In this document: piece after piece, positions 1 to 8,617 of the stretch
Position numbering within the stretch: the stretch's first letter is position 1
Layout: every line of letters starts with the position of its first letter
NCBI GenBank assembly: GCA_040219135.1
Contig: JAVJTA010000011.1
Coordinates: 310,001-374,000 of the forward strand
Direction: 5' to 3'
Origin: UBA7803 sp040219135
GTDB lineage: Bacteria > Pseudomonadota > Gammaproteobacteria > Pseudomonadales > Azotimanducaceae
DNA length: 64,000 nucleotides
The notes under the pieces: model-generated
What the model was told of the DNA's origin: nothing
Database searches by the model: none
Seen by the model: only the letters and a program-made list of their open reading frames with translations
Program-made: the position numbers and the translations under genes

Positions 1-1601
1 TCGGCCTGCCAGCTCAGGATCACCCGCGGCGTCAGCTCATCGAAGCTCTTTTCGACGGAGCAGATGCTGCCGTTGATCGGCGCGCTGCCGTCCGAGCACA
101 TCAGGGTGGGATCCGGGAATCCGGCAGCCAGCACCGTGGTGCGGGTGAACTCGCGCTTGTCCTTGCTGAACCGCGCGCCCGCGGTCAGCGACCAGTCTTC
201 GGCCAGCTGGTAGGTGCCTTCGGCGAACACGGCCCAGGACGAGTTGGTGGCGTCCACCACCTGATTGCGGCTGCCGGTGAGCTGGACCACCTGCGCGAAG
301 TCACCGAGCGTCGGCAGGCCGGGAATTCCCGATGGCAGACAGAACACCGGCCAGGCGGCGCAGTCCGGCGGACCGACGTTGCGGAACAGCGGCACGAACA
401 GCGGGTTCTTGGCGTTCTCTTCGAATCCGTACACACCGGCAACCCAGTCGAGCTTGTCGTCGAATCCGCTGCCGGCCAGACGCAGCTCCTGGCTCCACTG
501 GTCGGACTGGCCTTCGTCCAGCGCGATCACTTCCAGAAACGACGCGCTACCGACGGTGTCCGACGCCCAGCCCCAGGACTGATTCAGATCCTCGATGTCG
601 CGGTAAGCGGTGATCGAGGTGAGCTCGGCCCAGTCGAAATCGACGGTCAGCGTCAGATTGAGGCCGTAGGCGTCGACGTGGCTCTTGTCCGGGTCGTTCT
701 CCGAGGAGCGATACGGTCTGGTCGCGTTGCAGGTGTCTTTGATCTCATCGTAGACACCGAAGATGAAGGCAATGCTCGGCAGGAACGCGGTCGACGTGGC
801 GCCGTTGTCCGGTTCGGTCCATTCGCAGCTGCCGAGACCCGGTCGCTCGCGAACGCGCTGGTAGTCGGCGATGAAGAGCGCTTCCACCCGGTCGGTGGGC
901 GTCCACAGCATGGACGCGCGCGCATTGAGCGAATTTTCGTCGTTCCAGTCTTTGCCGGTACCCGTGTTCTTCACGTAGCCGTCGGACTCGCGGTGCTGAA
1001 CGGCGAAGCGGAACGCGAGCTGGTCGTTGACCGGCACGTTGAGCATGCCCTCGGCTTTAATCTGCGCGTCGTTGCCAAAGCCGCCGCCTACCTTGTAGTC
1101 GAACTCGTTCTCCGGCCTGCGCGAGATCACGTGGACCAGCCCGGCGGTGGTGTTCCTGCCGAACAGCGTGCCTTGAGGCCCGCGCAGTACCTCGACCCGT
1201 TCGACGTCGAGAAAGTCGAACACCGCGCCCTGCGGACGTCCCAGGTACACGCCGTCCTGATACACGCCGATCTTAGGGTCCTGGGTAGGTGACCAGTTCA
1301 CCTGGCCGATGCCGCGCAGGAACACCTGCGCCGTGTTCTTGTTCGAAGACGAGTTGTCGAACGCGAGGTTCGGCGTGACCCGGGTCAGATCGGTCATGTC
1401 CTGAGCGGCGCGGTCCTCGAGTTGATCACCCGTCAGCGCCGTCACCGGGATCGGCACCGACTGCGCGGTCTCCTCGCGGCGCCGCGCGGTGACGACGACT
1501 TCTTCGATGGCATAGCCGCCGCCCTCGGCGGCCATGGACGGTGTGCCGGGCAACGCAAACACGGCAAAGCCAGCTGCAAGCAGCACTCTGCTCATCTTCA
1601 C
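1..1601 (-). CDS. TonB-dependent outer-membrane receptor (3' end missing)
   Basis: Receptor for energised uptake of a siderophore or hydrophobic substrate. About 533 codons are visible and the C-terminal beta-strands lie beyond the left edge. Seen: an N-terminal signal peptide ending near PSMA, a TonB-box-like stretch EEVVVTARRR, a plug domain with RVEVLRGPQGTLFGRNTTAG, then alternating beta-barrel sequence. The start taken is GTG at 1601, five bases after GGGGAGG; ATG at 1595 is an alternative. It lies 72 bp downstream of the PhyH gene on the same strand and may be co-transcribed. The substrate cannot be read from the sequence. Confidence 0.92.
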   Translation of the reverse strand, partial: MKMSRVLLAAGFAVFALPGTPSMAAEGGGYAIEEVVVTARRREETAQSVPIPVTALTGDQLEDRAAQDMTDLTRVTPNLAFDNSSSNKNTAQVFLRGIGQVNWSPTQDPKIGVYQDGVYLGRPQGAVFDFLDVERVEVLRGPQGTLFGRNTTAGLVHVISRRPENEFDYKVGGGFGNDAQIKAEGMLNVPVNDQLAFRFAVQHRESDGYVKNTGTGKDWNDENSLNARASMLWTPTDRVEALFIADYQRVRERPGLGSCEWTEPDNGATSTAFLPSIAFIFGVYDEIKDTCNATRPYRSSENDPDKSHVDAYGLNLTLTVDFDWAELTSITAYRDIEDLNQSWGWASDTVGSASFLEVIALDEGQSDQWSQELRLAGSGFDDKLDWVAGVYGFEENAKNPLFVPLFRNVGPPDCAAWPVFCLPSGIPGLPTLGDFAQVVQLTGSRNQVVDATNSSWAVFAEGTYQLAEDWSLTAGARFSKDKREFTRTTVLAAGFPDPTLMCSDGSAPINGSICSVEKSFDELTPRVILSWQA

Positions 1602-1673
1602 TGGAGCCTCCCCTCTACGCCCCCCGATCAGTCTGCGCGCATTTTCACACCGTTGCCACAGATCCAGTGCGGC

Positions 1674-2462
1674 CTACAGGCGCATGACCCGTCCGGACTT
1701 CAGCATCGGAAATCCGGCCGGCTGATAGGTCAGCACCATGGCGCGCCGAGGCAGATCCGAGGTGTTCGGCTCTGACCCGTGCACGATGAAAGGATCGAAG
1801 AAGATCAGCGACCCGGCCGCCACCTCGAGACTTACCTCGTCGTGCGCATCGAAGCTCCCGGGGTCGGTGTAGAAGCCGCCGAGCTGGGAGCCGTCATCGG
1901 TGCCGGGCAGGCAGCCGTTTCTGTGACTGCCGCGAACGACCTTGAAACAGCCGTTCGCCCGGGTGGCGTCGTCGAAGGCGACCATGACGTTGGGCAGGCG
2001 GTCGACGTGGGGGCAATCGTGAATCCAGTAGGGGGCGTCCTGGTGCCAGCCGAAGCCGCTGCCCTGCCGCGGCCGCTTGAGGTTGAGCTTATCCGTCCAC
2101 AGTGTGACCGCCGGCGTGCCGACGAGGCCGCGCATGGGCTCCACCAGGCGCCGATCCCGCGCCAGGTCCGCGAGCCGTTCGTCCAGGTCGTGAACCGGCT
2201 CGATCACGCGGATCGCGCGGCTGCCGGAGTCGTGCTCCATCTGGATGGTGACGTGGTCCACGTCGACGAAGCGTTTGCCGTCCAGCACGTAGGCGCGCCC
2301 GTCGACCAGCCGCCGCCCGGCCCGGGCAGCGGCCGATTCAGCGGCGTTGCGCAGGTCATTGAGTTCCGCATCCGAGAAACACGAAGCACGCACGAAATAG
2401 CCATCGCGCTGATACTGCTCGGCGTCGTTCGCACCGAGCGAATGACACGGAGCCCGCGTCAC
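1674..2462 (-). CDS. Phytanoyl-CoA dioxygenase (PhyH) family protein
   Basis: Probable non-heme Fe(II)/2-oxoglutarate oxygenase of 262 aa. The iron triad is visible as H140 and D142 in GWHQDAP and H228 in DPFIVHGSEP, and R240 is a plausible 2-oxoglutarate ligand. Length fits the family. The start ATG lies one base after the stop of the SRPBCC gene, so the two are almost certainly translated from one mRNA. PhyH proteins hydroxylate acyl-CoAs, small metabolites or natural products; the substrate here is unknown, but the catabolic neighbourhood suggests a lipid or terpenoid-type compound (inference). Confidence 0.9.
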   Translation of the reverse strand: MTRAPCHSLGANDAEQYQRDGYFVRASCFSDAELNDLRNAAESAAARAGRRLVDGRAYVLDGKRFVDVDHVTIQMEHDSGSRAIRVIEPVHDLDERLADLARDRRLVEPMRGLVGTPAVTLWTDKLNLKRPRQGSGFGWHQDAPYWIHDCPHVDRLPNVMVAFDDATRANGCFKVVRGSHRNGCLPGTDDGSQLGGFYTDPGSFDAHDEVSLEVAAGSLIFFDPFIVHGSEPNTSDLPRRAMVLTYQPAGFPMLKSGRVMRL

Positions 2463-2463
2463 C

Positions 2464-2883
2464 TCATCCGCCCACGGCTTTGCGCGCCCCGGCGATACCG
2501 CCTTTGTAGATGCCTTCGACGATCTTCACGGCCTCGGCTTCCGACGCACCGCGCGGCTCGAACGTTCCGGTCCACAGGACCTCACAGCGATTGTCGCCTG
2601 TGGCCGTGATCGCCACAGAGGCCGAGTAGCCGGCGACCGGCAGCGGGCAATCGTCGTTGACGATGGAGTAGGCAAAGACCATGGCGTCCGGGTCGTGCCG
2701 GTCGAGGCACTCCACGACCTTGCCGCCGCCCATGCCGATGGTCCGCACCATGCCCACGCCCTCGCCTTCGGTCTCGAACGAGGTGATGGGGCCACCGACC
2801 CGGATCCCGCCGAAATCGCTGAGCGCCGCCCACACGTCGCCCGCCTTGCCCTGGACTTCCTCACGTACCGTGACTGTAGTCAT
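2464..2883 (-). CDS. SRPBCC / polyketide cyclase-like ligand-binding protein
   Basis: Protein of 139 aa with a START/Bet v 1-like pattern: N-terminal TVREEVQGKAGDVWAALSDFGG, a glycine-rich central sheet, and a C-terminal helix around EAEAVKIVEGIYKGGI. The family binds hydrophobic ligands in a cavity and sometimes acts as a cyclase or dehydratase. The start ATG at 2883 is chosen because GGGGAA stands just upstream; an in-frame start at 2922 would lack the family N-terminus. First gene of a likely SRPBCC-PhyH(-TonB receptor) transcript. No catalytic residue can be assigned. Confidence 0.75.
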   Translation of the reverse strand: MTTVTVREEVQGKAGDVWAALSDFGGIRVGGPITSFETEGEGVGMVRTIGMGGGKVVECLDRHDPDAMVFAYSIVNDDCPLPVAGYSASVAITATGDNRCEVLWTGTFEPRGASEAEAVKIVEGIYKGGIAGARKAVGG

Positions 2884-3025
2884 GTCGTTCCCCGCTGCTG
2901 TGTCCTGCAATCGTTGCCTCAAGCGCGCGGCAGCGCAACCGCCGATTCCGTATGCATGGCCGACCCGGTTGACAACGACCGCCGCGGACGGTCAGCTTGT
3001 CCGTCTCATCGCGACGGATTCCACC

Positions 3026-3574
3026 ATGGCACGCATCCGACTGCTCCCCGACGAGGCGCTCGACGCCTCGACCCGCGAACGCGTCCAGGCGACGGAGGCC
3101 GCCGGCGCCGACGCCTCGGTGCTGCGCGGGCTCGCCCAGCATCAGGCGTTCTTCGACAGCTACTTCCAGTTCTACTATCCGGCGCACACCGGCGGTCTTC
3201 TCGAACCGGCCCTCAAGGAACTGGTGCGGCTGAAAATCGCCCGGCTCAACGACTGCTTCACGTGACTGGGCGCACGATTTCCATCGGCGATGGAAAACGG
3301 ACTCACCGAAGCGAAGATCGCGGATCTGGATGGGGAGGGCACCTCGTTCACGGCGAGGGAAGCCGCGGCCGTGGCGTTTGCCGAGAAGCTCGCGGTCGAT
3401 CACCACAACATCGATGACGCCTTCTTCGAGGTGCTGCGTGAGCACTTCAGCGAGCCGGAGATCCTCGAACTCGGAATGATGGCAGGGCAGTACATCGGCT
3501 TCGGGCGCCTGCTGATGGTGCTCGATCTGACGCCGAAGTTCTGCCCCACCGATGGCACCGGGGACGTGGTCTAG
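3026..3574 (+). CDS. AhpD/carboxymuconolactone decarboxylase-like selenoprotein (UGA read as Sec)
   Basis: One continuous reading frame of 182 residues interrupted only by TGA at 3263-3265 (codon 80). The upstream part ends KIARLNDCFT and the frame resumes, without a shift, with LGARFPSAMENGLTEAKI. The result matches a full-length CMD/AhpD-like protein in which the redox pair CxxC is C77-F-T-U80. A perfect hairpin follows the TGA at SECIS distance. AhpD-like proteins are thiol/peroxide redox enzymes, and Sec-containing members are known in bacteria. Reading the TGA as a stop would leave two fragments, each lacking half the domain. It lies on the opposite strand to the flanking catabolic genes, convergent with the hydrolase. 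The ribosome binding site is weak. Confidence 0.85.
3263..3296 (+). promoter_or_regulatory. Sec UGA codon plus bacterial SECIS-like hairpin in the AhpD-like gene
   Basis: TGA at 3263-3265 is followed by a perfect inverted repeat: TTTCCATC at 3278-3285, loop GGC at 3286-3288, GATGGAAA at 3289-3296. Counting U of UGA as 1, the loop Gs are nucleotides 24 and 25. In E. coli fdhF the SelB-contacting loop bases are G23 and U24. An 8-bp stem with a G-rich mini-loop at this distance is what bacterial SECIS elements look like. SelB binding is inferred. Confidence 0.75.
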
Positions 3575-3615
3575 CCGCGAGCGCTCGACCCGCCACGACG
3601 ACCGTGGCCCCCGAC

Positions 3616-4533
3616 TCAGCCATCGGGCACCGACGCGTCCAGCGCCTCTGAAAGGAACGCACTGGCGCGCCGGACGGCAGATCGGTTCAGCAGGAACATC
3701 GACAGGTGGCCGTGGTAAGGCACGGTGTAGAGGGTGGTCGGCACGCCGACCCCATCGAGTGAGCGCTTGAGCGCTTGCGCCTGCTCCACTTCCACCAGCC
3801 TGTCGAAGCCGCCATGGTAAAGAAAGAACGGCGGACTCGCGGGCGTCACATGACTGACCGGAGACGCCTGCGCCCAGACCTCCGGACTGGCCTGAATGGA
3901 AGAGCCGATGAACTGATTCACCAACGGACTCTTCGGCCAGCGTGTGAGGTCGGCCGGGGTGCCGCCCGCCACCACGGCCTGCAATCGCGGCGCGCCGCCG
4001 GGCGGCCGCCACGACGGATCCGCGGAGGACTCCAGCAGCGCCAGCAGGCTCACGAGATGGGCGCCCGCCGAATAGCCGAAGCCGCCGATCCGGCCCGCGT
4101 CGATCTGAAGTTCTGCAGCGTTCGCCTGCATCCAGTTCAACGCCTGCTGCAGATCTTCCAGCGGCGCCGGATAGCGGTAGGCCGGGGCGAGCCGATAGGC
4201 GACGTTGACGGCGACGAAGCCCCGGCTTGCCAGGGCGCGGCAGATCCGCTGCATGTCGGCGGGCGACCGTCTCGCCCAGCCCCCGCCGTGCACCACCAGA
4301 ACCGCCGGCAGCGCGCCGGCTCGCTGCGGCCGGTACACCGTGGCTTCGAGCGCCTCGGGCCACCCCGGCGGCGTGTACACCTGCGGTTCCAGGCGCTCGT
4401 ACGCCCAGTCGGCGGGCGGCGCGGCCGGGAGGTCGCCGGACCCGGAGACATTCGCACAGCCGATGGCGAGCGCGGAGACGAGCGCGACCGTGCCGGCGCC
4501 GACGCTCGATCGCCCGACGGTCGCGATCTTCAC
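3616..4533 (-). CDS. Lipoprotein alpha/beta hydrolase (esterase, BD-FAE/HSL-like)
   Basis: Protein of 305 aa. The N-terminus has a hydrophobic stretch ending in lipobox LAIGC (C26), predicting a membrane-anchored periplasmic lipoprotein. The hydrolase core shows the oxyanion motif HGGGW, the nucleophile elbow GYSAG, an acidic region around GGFDRLVEVEQ and a C-terminal catalytic His in YHGHLSMF. Start GTG at 4533 overlaps the SDR stop (GTGA), so translation is coupled. It is the last gene of the long minus-strand catabolic operon and probably cleaves an ester or lactone of the imported substrate (inference). It ends 41 bp from the convergent selenoprotein gene. Confidence 0.85.
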   Translation of the reverse strand: MKIATVGRSSVGAGTVALVSALAIGCANVSGSGDLPAAPPADWAYERLEPQVYTPPGWPEALEATVYRPQRAGALPAVLVVHGGGWARRSPADMQRICRALASRGFVAVNVAYRLAPAYRYPAPLEDLQQALNWMQANAAELQIDAGRIGGFGYSAGAHLVSLLALLESSADPSWRPPGGAPRLQAVVAGGTPADLTRWPKSPLVNQFIGSSIQASPEVWAQASPVSHVTPASPPFFLYHGGFDRLVEVEQAQALKRSLDGVGVPTTLYTVPYHGHLSMFLLNRSAVRRASAFLSEALDASVPDG

Positions 4534-5354
4534 GCTCCACCCGAACAGGTGAGCACTTCGCCGGTCACGTAGTCCGACTCGGGAATGCAGAACAGATAGA
4601 TGGCGCCGGCACCGTCCTCCGGCGAACCGGCGCGGCCGAGCGGCGTGGCCGCACGGGTGGCCTCCACCTGCGCCTCGCTGAGCCCGACCTTGTAGTCCCG
4701 CTCGCCGACGCTGATGGTCGGCGGAGCGTCCCGATACGGCTGGGTGAGCCGCGTCTCCATGTGCCCGAACGCCACACAGTTCACGCAGACGTTGTAGCGG
4801 CCCCACTCCTTCGCCAGCGTTCTGGTCAGGCCGACCACCGCAGCCTTCGCCGTGGCGTAGCCGACCTGGGTGGCGGCGCCCCGGGTGCCGGACACCGAAG
4901 ACACGTTGACCACCTTGCGGCAGCGGGCACGCCCCGGTTCCGCCTGCTCGCGCCTGGCCTGTTCGCGCAGCCACGGCGCGAACGCGCGCAGCAGCCGGAA
5001 CGGGGCGGTGGCGTGCACGTCGAGCATTGCCTGCCACTGCTCGTCGCTGTGATTGTGCATGGCGCCGTTCCACACGTAGCCGGCGTTGTTGACGATGATG
5101 TCGAGGGAACCGAACGCATCCAGCGCCGTCCGCACCAGCCGCTCCGGGAGTCCGGTCGCCGTGATGTCGCCGGGACACGCGAGCGCCTCACCACCCTGCT
5201 GACCGATCACCGCAACCGTCTCCTCGGCCGGTTCCGCATCGAGATCGTTGACCACCACCCGGGCGCCCTCCCGCGCCAGCAGTATCGCCGTGGCCCGGCC
5301 CACCCCGCGGCCCGCGCCCGAGATCAACGCCACCCGGCCGTCGAGCCGGCTCAT
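4530..5354 (-). CDS. Short-chain dehydrogenase/reductase (SDR)
   Basis: NAD(P)-dependent oxidoreductase of 274 aa with all classical SDR marks: cofactor motif SGAGRGVGR at the N-terminus, D-I in CPGDIT, NNAGYVWNG, catalytic Ser in NVSSVSG and YATAK. An insert rich in R, E and Q lies between helices, and another long loop is near YRDAPPTISVG. ATG at 5354 overlaps the upstream stop (ATGA) and its own stop overlaps the next start (GTGA), so it sits inside a coupled chain. Probably oxidises a secondary alcohol produced by the pathway; the substrate is unknown. Confidence 0.92.
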   Translation of the reverse strand: MSRLDGRVALISGAGRGVGRATAILLAREGARVVVNDLDAEPAEETVAVIGQQGGEALACPGDITATGLPERLVRTALDAFGSLDIIVNNAGYVWNGAMHNHSDEQWQAMLDVHATAPFRLLRAFAPWLREQARREQAEPGRARCRKVVNVSSVSGTRGAATQVGYATAKAAVVGLTRTLAKEWGRYNVCVNCVAFGHMETRLTQPYRDAPPTISVGERDYKVGLSEAQVEATRAATPLGRAGSPEDGAGAIYLFCIPESDYVTGEVLTCSGGA

Positions 5355-6097
5355 CGGTCGGCACCGATGGTTTCGGTGCCGGTGAACGCGAGTTCGTCCG
5401 GGCGCAGCAGGAACCGCAGCGGCGGAAACGTCACCGTGCCGGACGCCACGGACGCCGCCACCACGTGATACGGATCGAGCCGCTCGTCGCCCCAGCAGGC
5501 CGGGTCGAAGTCGATCAGGCGCGCCTTCAGCCGTTCGACCCGCTGCGGCGCCATCTGGAACTCCGCCTGAACCAGGCGCACTCCCTCCGGCACCCGGGCG
5601 AGATTCAGCGTGCCCGTGTACTGTGCGTCGTCGGGCCCGAGCGGGACCGGATCGACGGCGCAGAGCCGCAGACCGCTGCGCGCCTGCTCCACGACGCTGA
5701 CGTCGACGCGCGAGTAGCTGGACAGGAAGTCGATTTCGCCGAGCCTCGCCGGGTAGCCGAGCTGGCTCCGCAGCCCGTCGACCGCCGCGCCGGTGGTCGC
5801 AATCGCCGCGGTCGTGAAACCCCGCGCGCGCACGCCGCCCCGGCACGAGACCCGGGTGACCGCCATCCGGAATGCGCCCCACGGACTCGCCCCCGCCTGC
5901 CAGACCTGTACCGACAGCGTCGGCGGAATGGTGGGATGCAGCGCCGGCGGCAGCACGGCTTCCCGGGCGCCGTTGCGCATTTCCAGCACGCACTGAAACA
6001 GCACCACGTCCTCGAGCACGAGGGGCTCGGCAAAGTACCCAGAGACGGCCGGCGCCGTCGCGGCCAGGACCGTGACGTCGGCGGATCCGGTCAGCAT
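5351..6097 (-). CDS. Acetoacetate decarboxylase-like protein
   Basis: Protein of 248 aa with the general look of the acetoacetate decarboxylase (ADC) superfamily: N-terminal strand region, VLEMRNGAREAVLPPALHPTIPP resembling the ADC entry strand, and a C-terminal WGDERLDPYHVV segment. I cannot place the Schiff-base lysine with confidence, so the protein may be a non-decarboxylating ADC-fold enzyme (some act as aldolases or dehydratases). Coupled by short overlaps to the LLM gene upstream and the SDR downstream, so it belongs to the same pathway. Confidence 0.6.
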   Translation of the reverse strand: MLTGSADVTVLAATAPAVSGYFAEPLVLEDVVLFQCVLEMRNGAREAVLPPALHPTIPPTLSVQVWQAGASPWGAFRMAVTRVSCRGGVRARGFTTAAIATTGAAVDGLRSQLGYPARLGEIDFLSSYSRVDVSVVEQARSGLRLCAVDPVPLGPDDAQYTGTLNLARVPEGVRLVQAEFQMAPQRVERLKARLIDFDPACWGDERLDPYHVVAASVASGTVTFPPLRFLLRPDELAFTGTETIGADR

Positions 6098-7239
6098 CAG
6101 CGGGCTCCCATCGCCACGGTGGGCGCCGATACCGGCGCGTGCAGATCCTCCGGGCTGCAGAACGCCGGCATGACCTCGCGCGCGAACAGCCGCAGGCTCT
6201 CCAGCACCTGCGCCTGCGGCACCATCTCCATGGCATTGAGGAGGAAATTGATGCCGGTGACGCCGATGGCTTCCCAGCGTTTGATGGTGCGGATCAGATG
6301 CTCCGGATCGCCCACGCCGAGGCCTTCCGGCAGACCCTTCGCGGCGCTCGGATCGTCCGCCGCCACCCGCTTCGGCCTCATCGCCGCGCCGACGTTGCCG
6401 AGCGCATGGTAGGCCCGCGTCGGGTAGGCCTCCCGGGTCCAGTACAGGTGCGCGTTGGCGACGTTGAACGCGGTCACCATGGGCACCCCGACATCGCGCG
6501 CTACCCGGTAGTCCTCGTGGCAGTAGAGAAAGTTCATGGTGTGAACCTGATCGTTCACCACGCCACCCACGGGATCACAGACGGCGATGCGCCGGTGGTA
6601 TTCCTTCGTGCGTCGCTCCTGCTCGTCGTAGCCGGCCGCCGACACGCCCAGACAGCCGAGCCCACGCTCGGCGGCATCGAGCTCGGTACCGGGCGACGTG
6701 ACCGTCACCCACAGCGGTGGATGCGGATCCTGCAGCGGTTTCGGCAGTACGTTGCGCGACGGCATGCTGAATGCCTGGCCCTGCCACTCGAACTCCTCTT
6801 GCGTCCACATCTGCGGCAGCACGCGCACGAACTCGTCCCAGGTCTTCTTGGTGTCGTCCGGATCCACGCCGAACCCGCCGAGCTCCGTCCAGGTGGAGGA
6901 CCGCGCGGTGCCGAGCTCGAGACGCCCGTTGGAAATGATGTCCAGCGCCGCCGCGCGCTCCGCCACCCGAACCGGGTGATTCATCTCCGGTACGCAGACC
7001 ACGGCGCCGTGGCCGACGCGGATGCGCCGGGTCTGGGCCGCCACGGCGGCAAGAAAGACCTCCGGCGCGGAGCAGTGGGAATACTCCTCGAGGAAGTGGT
7101 GCTCCACCGCCCAGACGTGATGAAAACCGAGTTCGTCCGCCAGGCGGCACTGCTCCAGGGCGTTGTGGTACACGGCGCGTTCCCCCGCCCGGGTGAACGG
7201 CCGCGGGGTGGAGAGCTCGAAAAAGATGCCGAACTTCAT
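6097..7239 (-). CDS. LLM-class (bacterial luciferase-like) flavin oxidoreductase
   Basis: Protein of 380 aa. N-terminal MKFGIFFELS, WAVEHHF and the typical LLM segments LGTARSS and NHPVRVAERAAALD mark a luciferase-like TIM barrel that uses reduced FMN or F420. Family members insert oxygen or transfer hydride; the HH pair after AVE suits a monooxygenase. Start at 7239 gives the canonical N-terminus, while a longer frame to 7323 overlaps the P450. Spacing to the P450 stop is 10 bp and its stop overlaps the next start. Likely a two-component monooxygenase whose flavin reductase is elsewhere (inference). Confidence 0.9.
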   Translation of the reverse strand: MKFGIFFELSTPRPFTRAGERAVYHNALEQCRLADELGFHHVWAVEHHFLEEYSHCSAPEVFLAAVAAQTRRIRVGHGAVVCVPEMNHPVRVAERAAALDIISNGRLELGTARSSTWTELGGFGVDPDDTKKTWDEFVRVLPQMWTQEEFEWQGQAFSMPSRNVLPKPLQDPHPPLWVTVTSPGTELDAAERGLGCLGVSAAGYDEQERRTKEYHRRIAVCDPVGGVVNDQVHTMNFLYCHEDYRVARDVGVPMVTAFNVANAHLYWTREAYPTRAYHALGNVGAAMRPKRVAADDPSAAKGLPEGLGVGDPEHLIRTIKRWEAIGVTGINFLLNAMEMVPQAQVLESLRLFAREVMPAFCSPEDLHAPVSAPTVAMGAR

Positions 7240-7249
7240 CCGACCCCCT

Positions 7250-8509
7250 TCAGTGCGGATGCAGCCGCACCGGCACGTTGCGGATGCCGCGGATGAAGTT
7301 GTTCGGCAGGCGCTCCACCGCACCGGCGAGTTCCACGGTGTGGAAGCGCTTCACAATCTCCTCCCACAGCACCCGCAGCTGCATCTCGGCGAGGCGGTTG
7401 CCCATGCAGCGGTGCACGCCGAAGCCGAAGGCCACGTGTGCGCGCGCGTTGGGTCGATCGATGACGAGCCGGTCGGCGTCGTCGAACAGGCTCTCGTCGC
7501 GATTGCCGGAGAGGTACCACATGACGACCTTGTCGCCCTCCCTGATGTGCTGACCGCCCAGGGTGATGTCCTGCAGCGCCGTTCTGCGCATGTGGATGAC
7601 CGGCGTCTGCCAGCGCACCATCTCGGCGACCATATTCGGAATCAGCTCCGGATTGTCGCGCAGCTTCTGGTACTCGTCCGGAAACTGATTCAGGGCGATC
7701 ACGCCGCCGCTGATGCTGTTGCGGGTCGTGTCGTTGCCGCCGACGATCAGCAGCAGCAGCGTGCCCAGGAACAGGCCCGGATTCTCGTTCATGGTGCGGG
7801 TGCTCTCGCCGTGCGCCAGCATCGAGATCAGATCGAACTTGGGCGGCGCGGCGGCGCGCTCCGCCCAGAGCTGGTAGAACGCGCCGGCGCAACGCATCAG
7901 CTCGTCGTAGCGCGCCTTCATGTCGATGCTGTCGTCCCCGGTGACCTCCGGGACCGCGGTGGTCAGGTCCGACCAGTAGATGAGCTTGTGCCGGTCCTCG
8001 TAGGGAAAATCGAACAGCGTCGCCAGCATGCGCGCCGTCAGCTCGACGGAGACCTCCTGCACCCAGTTGAAGGGCTCGCCGACGGGCAGGTTGTCGAGGA
8101 TGTCGGCCACCCGTTCACGGATCAGCGGCTCCAGCTGAGCCAGGTTCTTCGGCGCCACCGCCGGAGCGACGGTCTGCCGTTGCGGCGCGTGGCGCGGCTC
8201 GTCGAGCTGAATGAAGCTCTCGCCCTGCAGCTCGCCCGGGTTCGGAACCGGATCGACGATGGCGATCCCGCCCGCTTCGGACGAGAACACCGTGTTGTTC
8301 GAGTCCACTTCCTTGATGTAGCGATGGTTGGTCACCGACCAGAACGCGCCGTTGGCGCTGTCCGCCAGATAGTGCACCGGGGCATCGCGGCGCAGCCGCT
8401 CGAACCAGGGCCCCCAGGTATCGTTCGCGAAGCGTTCCGGCCGACTCACGTCGATCTCTTCCAGCGGCGTCGACTCGGCCGCGGCTCGCTGGTCGGCGAC
8501 ATCAGACAT
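7250..8509 (-). CDS. Cytochrome P450, CYP153-like
   Basis: Soluble 419-aa P450. The I-helix motif GGNDTTRNS is at 257-265, the K-helix ExxR is E296-R299, and the heme loop is FGFGVHRCMG with Cys368 as axial ligand. Stretches such as RWQTPVIHMRRTAL and MWYLSGNRDE resemble CYP153 enzymes, which hydroxylate the terminal carbon of alkanes and fatty acids with a ferredoxin/ferredoxin reductase pair; no ferredoxin gene is in the window. A second, related P450 is at 41771-43033. Sits between SDR and LLM genes in one operon. CYP153 assignment is from recalled family sequence. Confidence 0.9.
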   Translation of the reverse strand: MSDVADQRAAAESTPLEEIDVSRPERFANDTWGPWFERLRRDAPVHYLADSANGAFWSVTNHRYIKEVDSNNTVFSSEAGGIAIVDPVPNPGELQGESFIQLDEPRHAPQRQTVAPAVAPKNLAQLEPLIRERVADILDNLPVGEPFNWVQEVSVELTARMLATLFDFPYEDRHKLIYWSDLTTAVPEVTGDDSIDMKARYDELMRCAGAFYQLWAERAAAPPKFDLISMLAHGESTRTMNENPGLFLGTLLLLIVGGNDTTRNSISGGVIALNQFPDEYQKLRDNPELIPNMVAEMVRWQTPVIHMRRTALQDITLGGQHIREGDKVVMWYLSGNRDESLFDDADRLVIDRPNARAHVAFGFGVHRCMGNRLAEMQLRVLWEEIVKRFHTVELAGAVERLPNNFIRGIRNVPVRLHPH

Positions 8510-8617
8510 GTCTTGCTCCCATCAGGCGATTTCTGGGCAGGCATCGGAACAGCCTGCCGGTAGTCCAATCCTAATCGATATCGCAAGGGCCGCGCACCGG
8601 AGGAGCGCGCGTTTCTG

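Noticed and set aside
3263..3265. TGA taken as a genuine stop or as a frameshift site in the AhpD-like gene.
   Set aside because: The protein continues in the same frame with a family-like sequence and a SECIS-like hairpin; no base gain or loss is needed.
2861..4540. Long Arg-rich minus-strand frame overlapping the selenoprotein.
   Set aside because: Arg/Gly-rich shadow of high-GC coding DNA; no family sequence, and it is antisense to a recognised gene.
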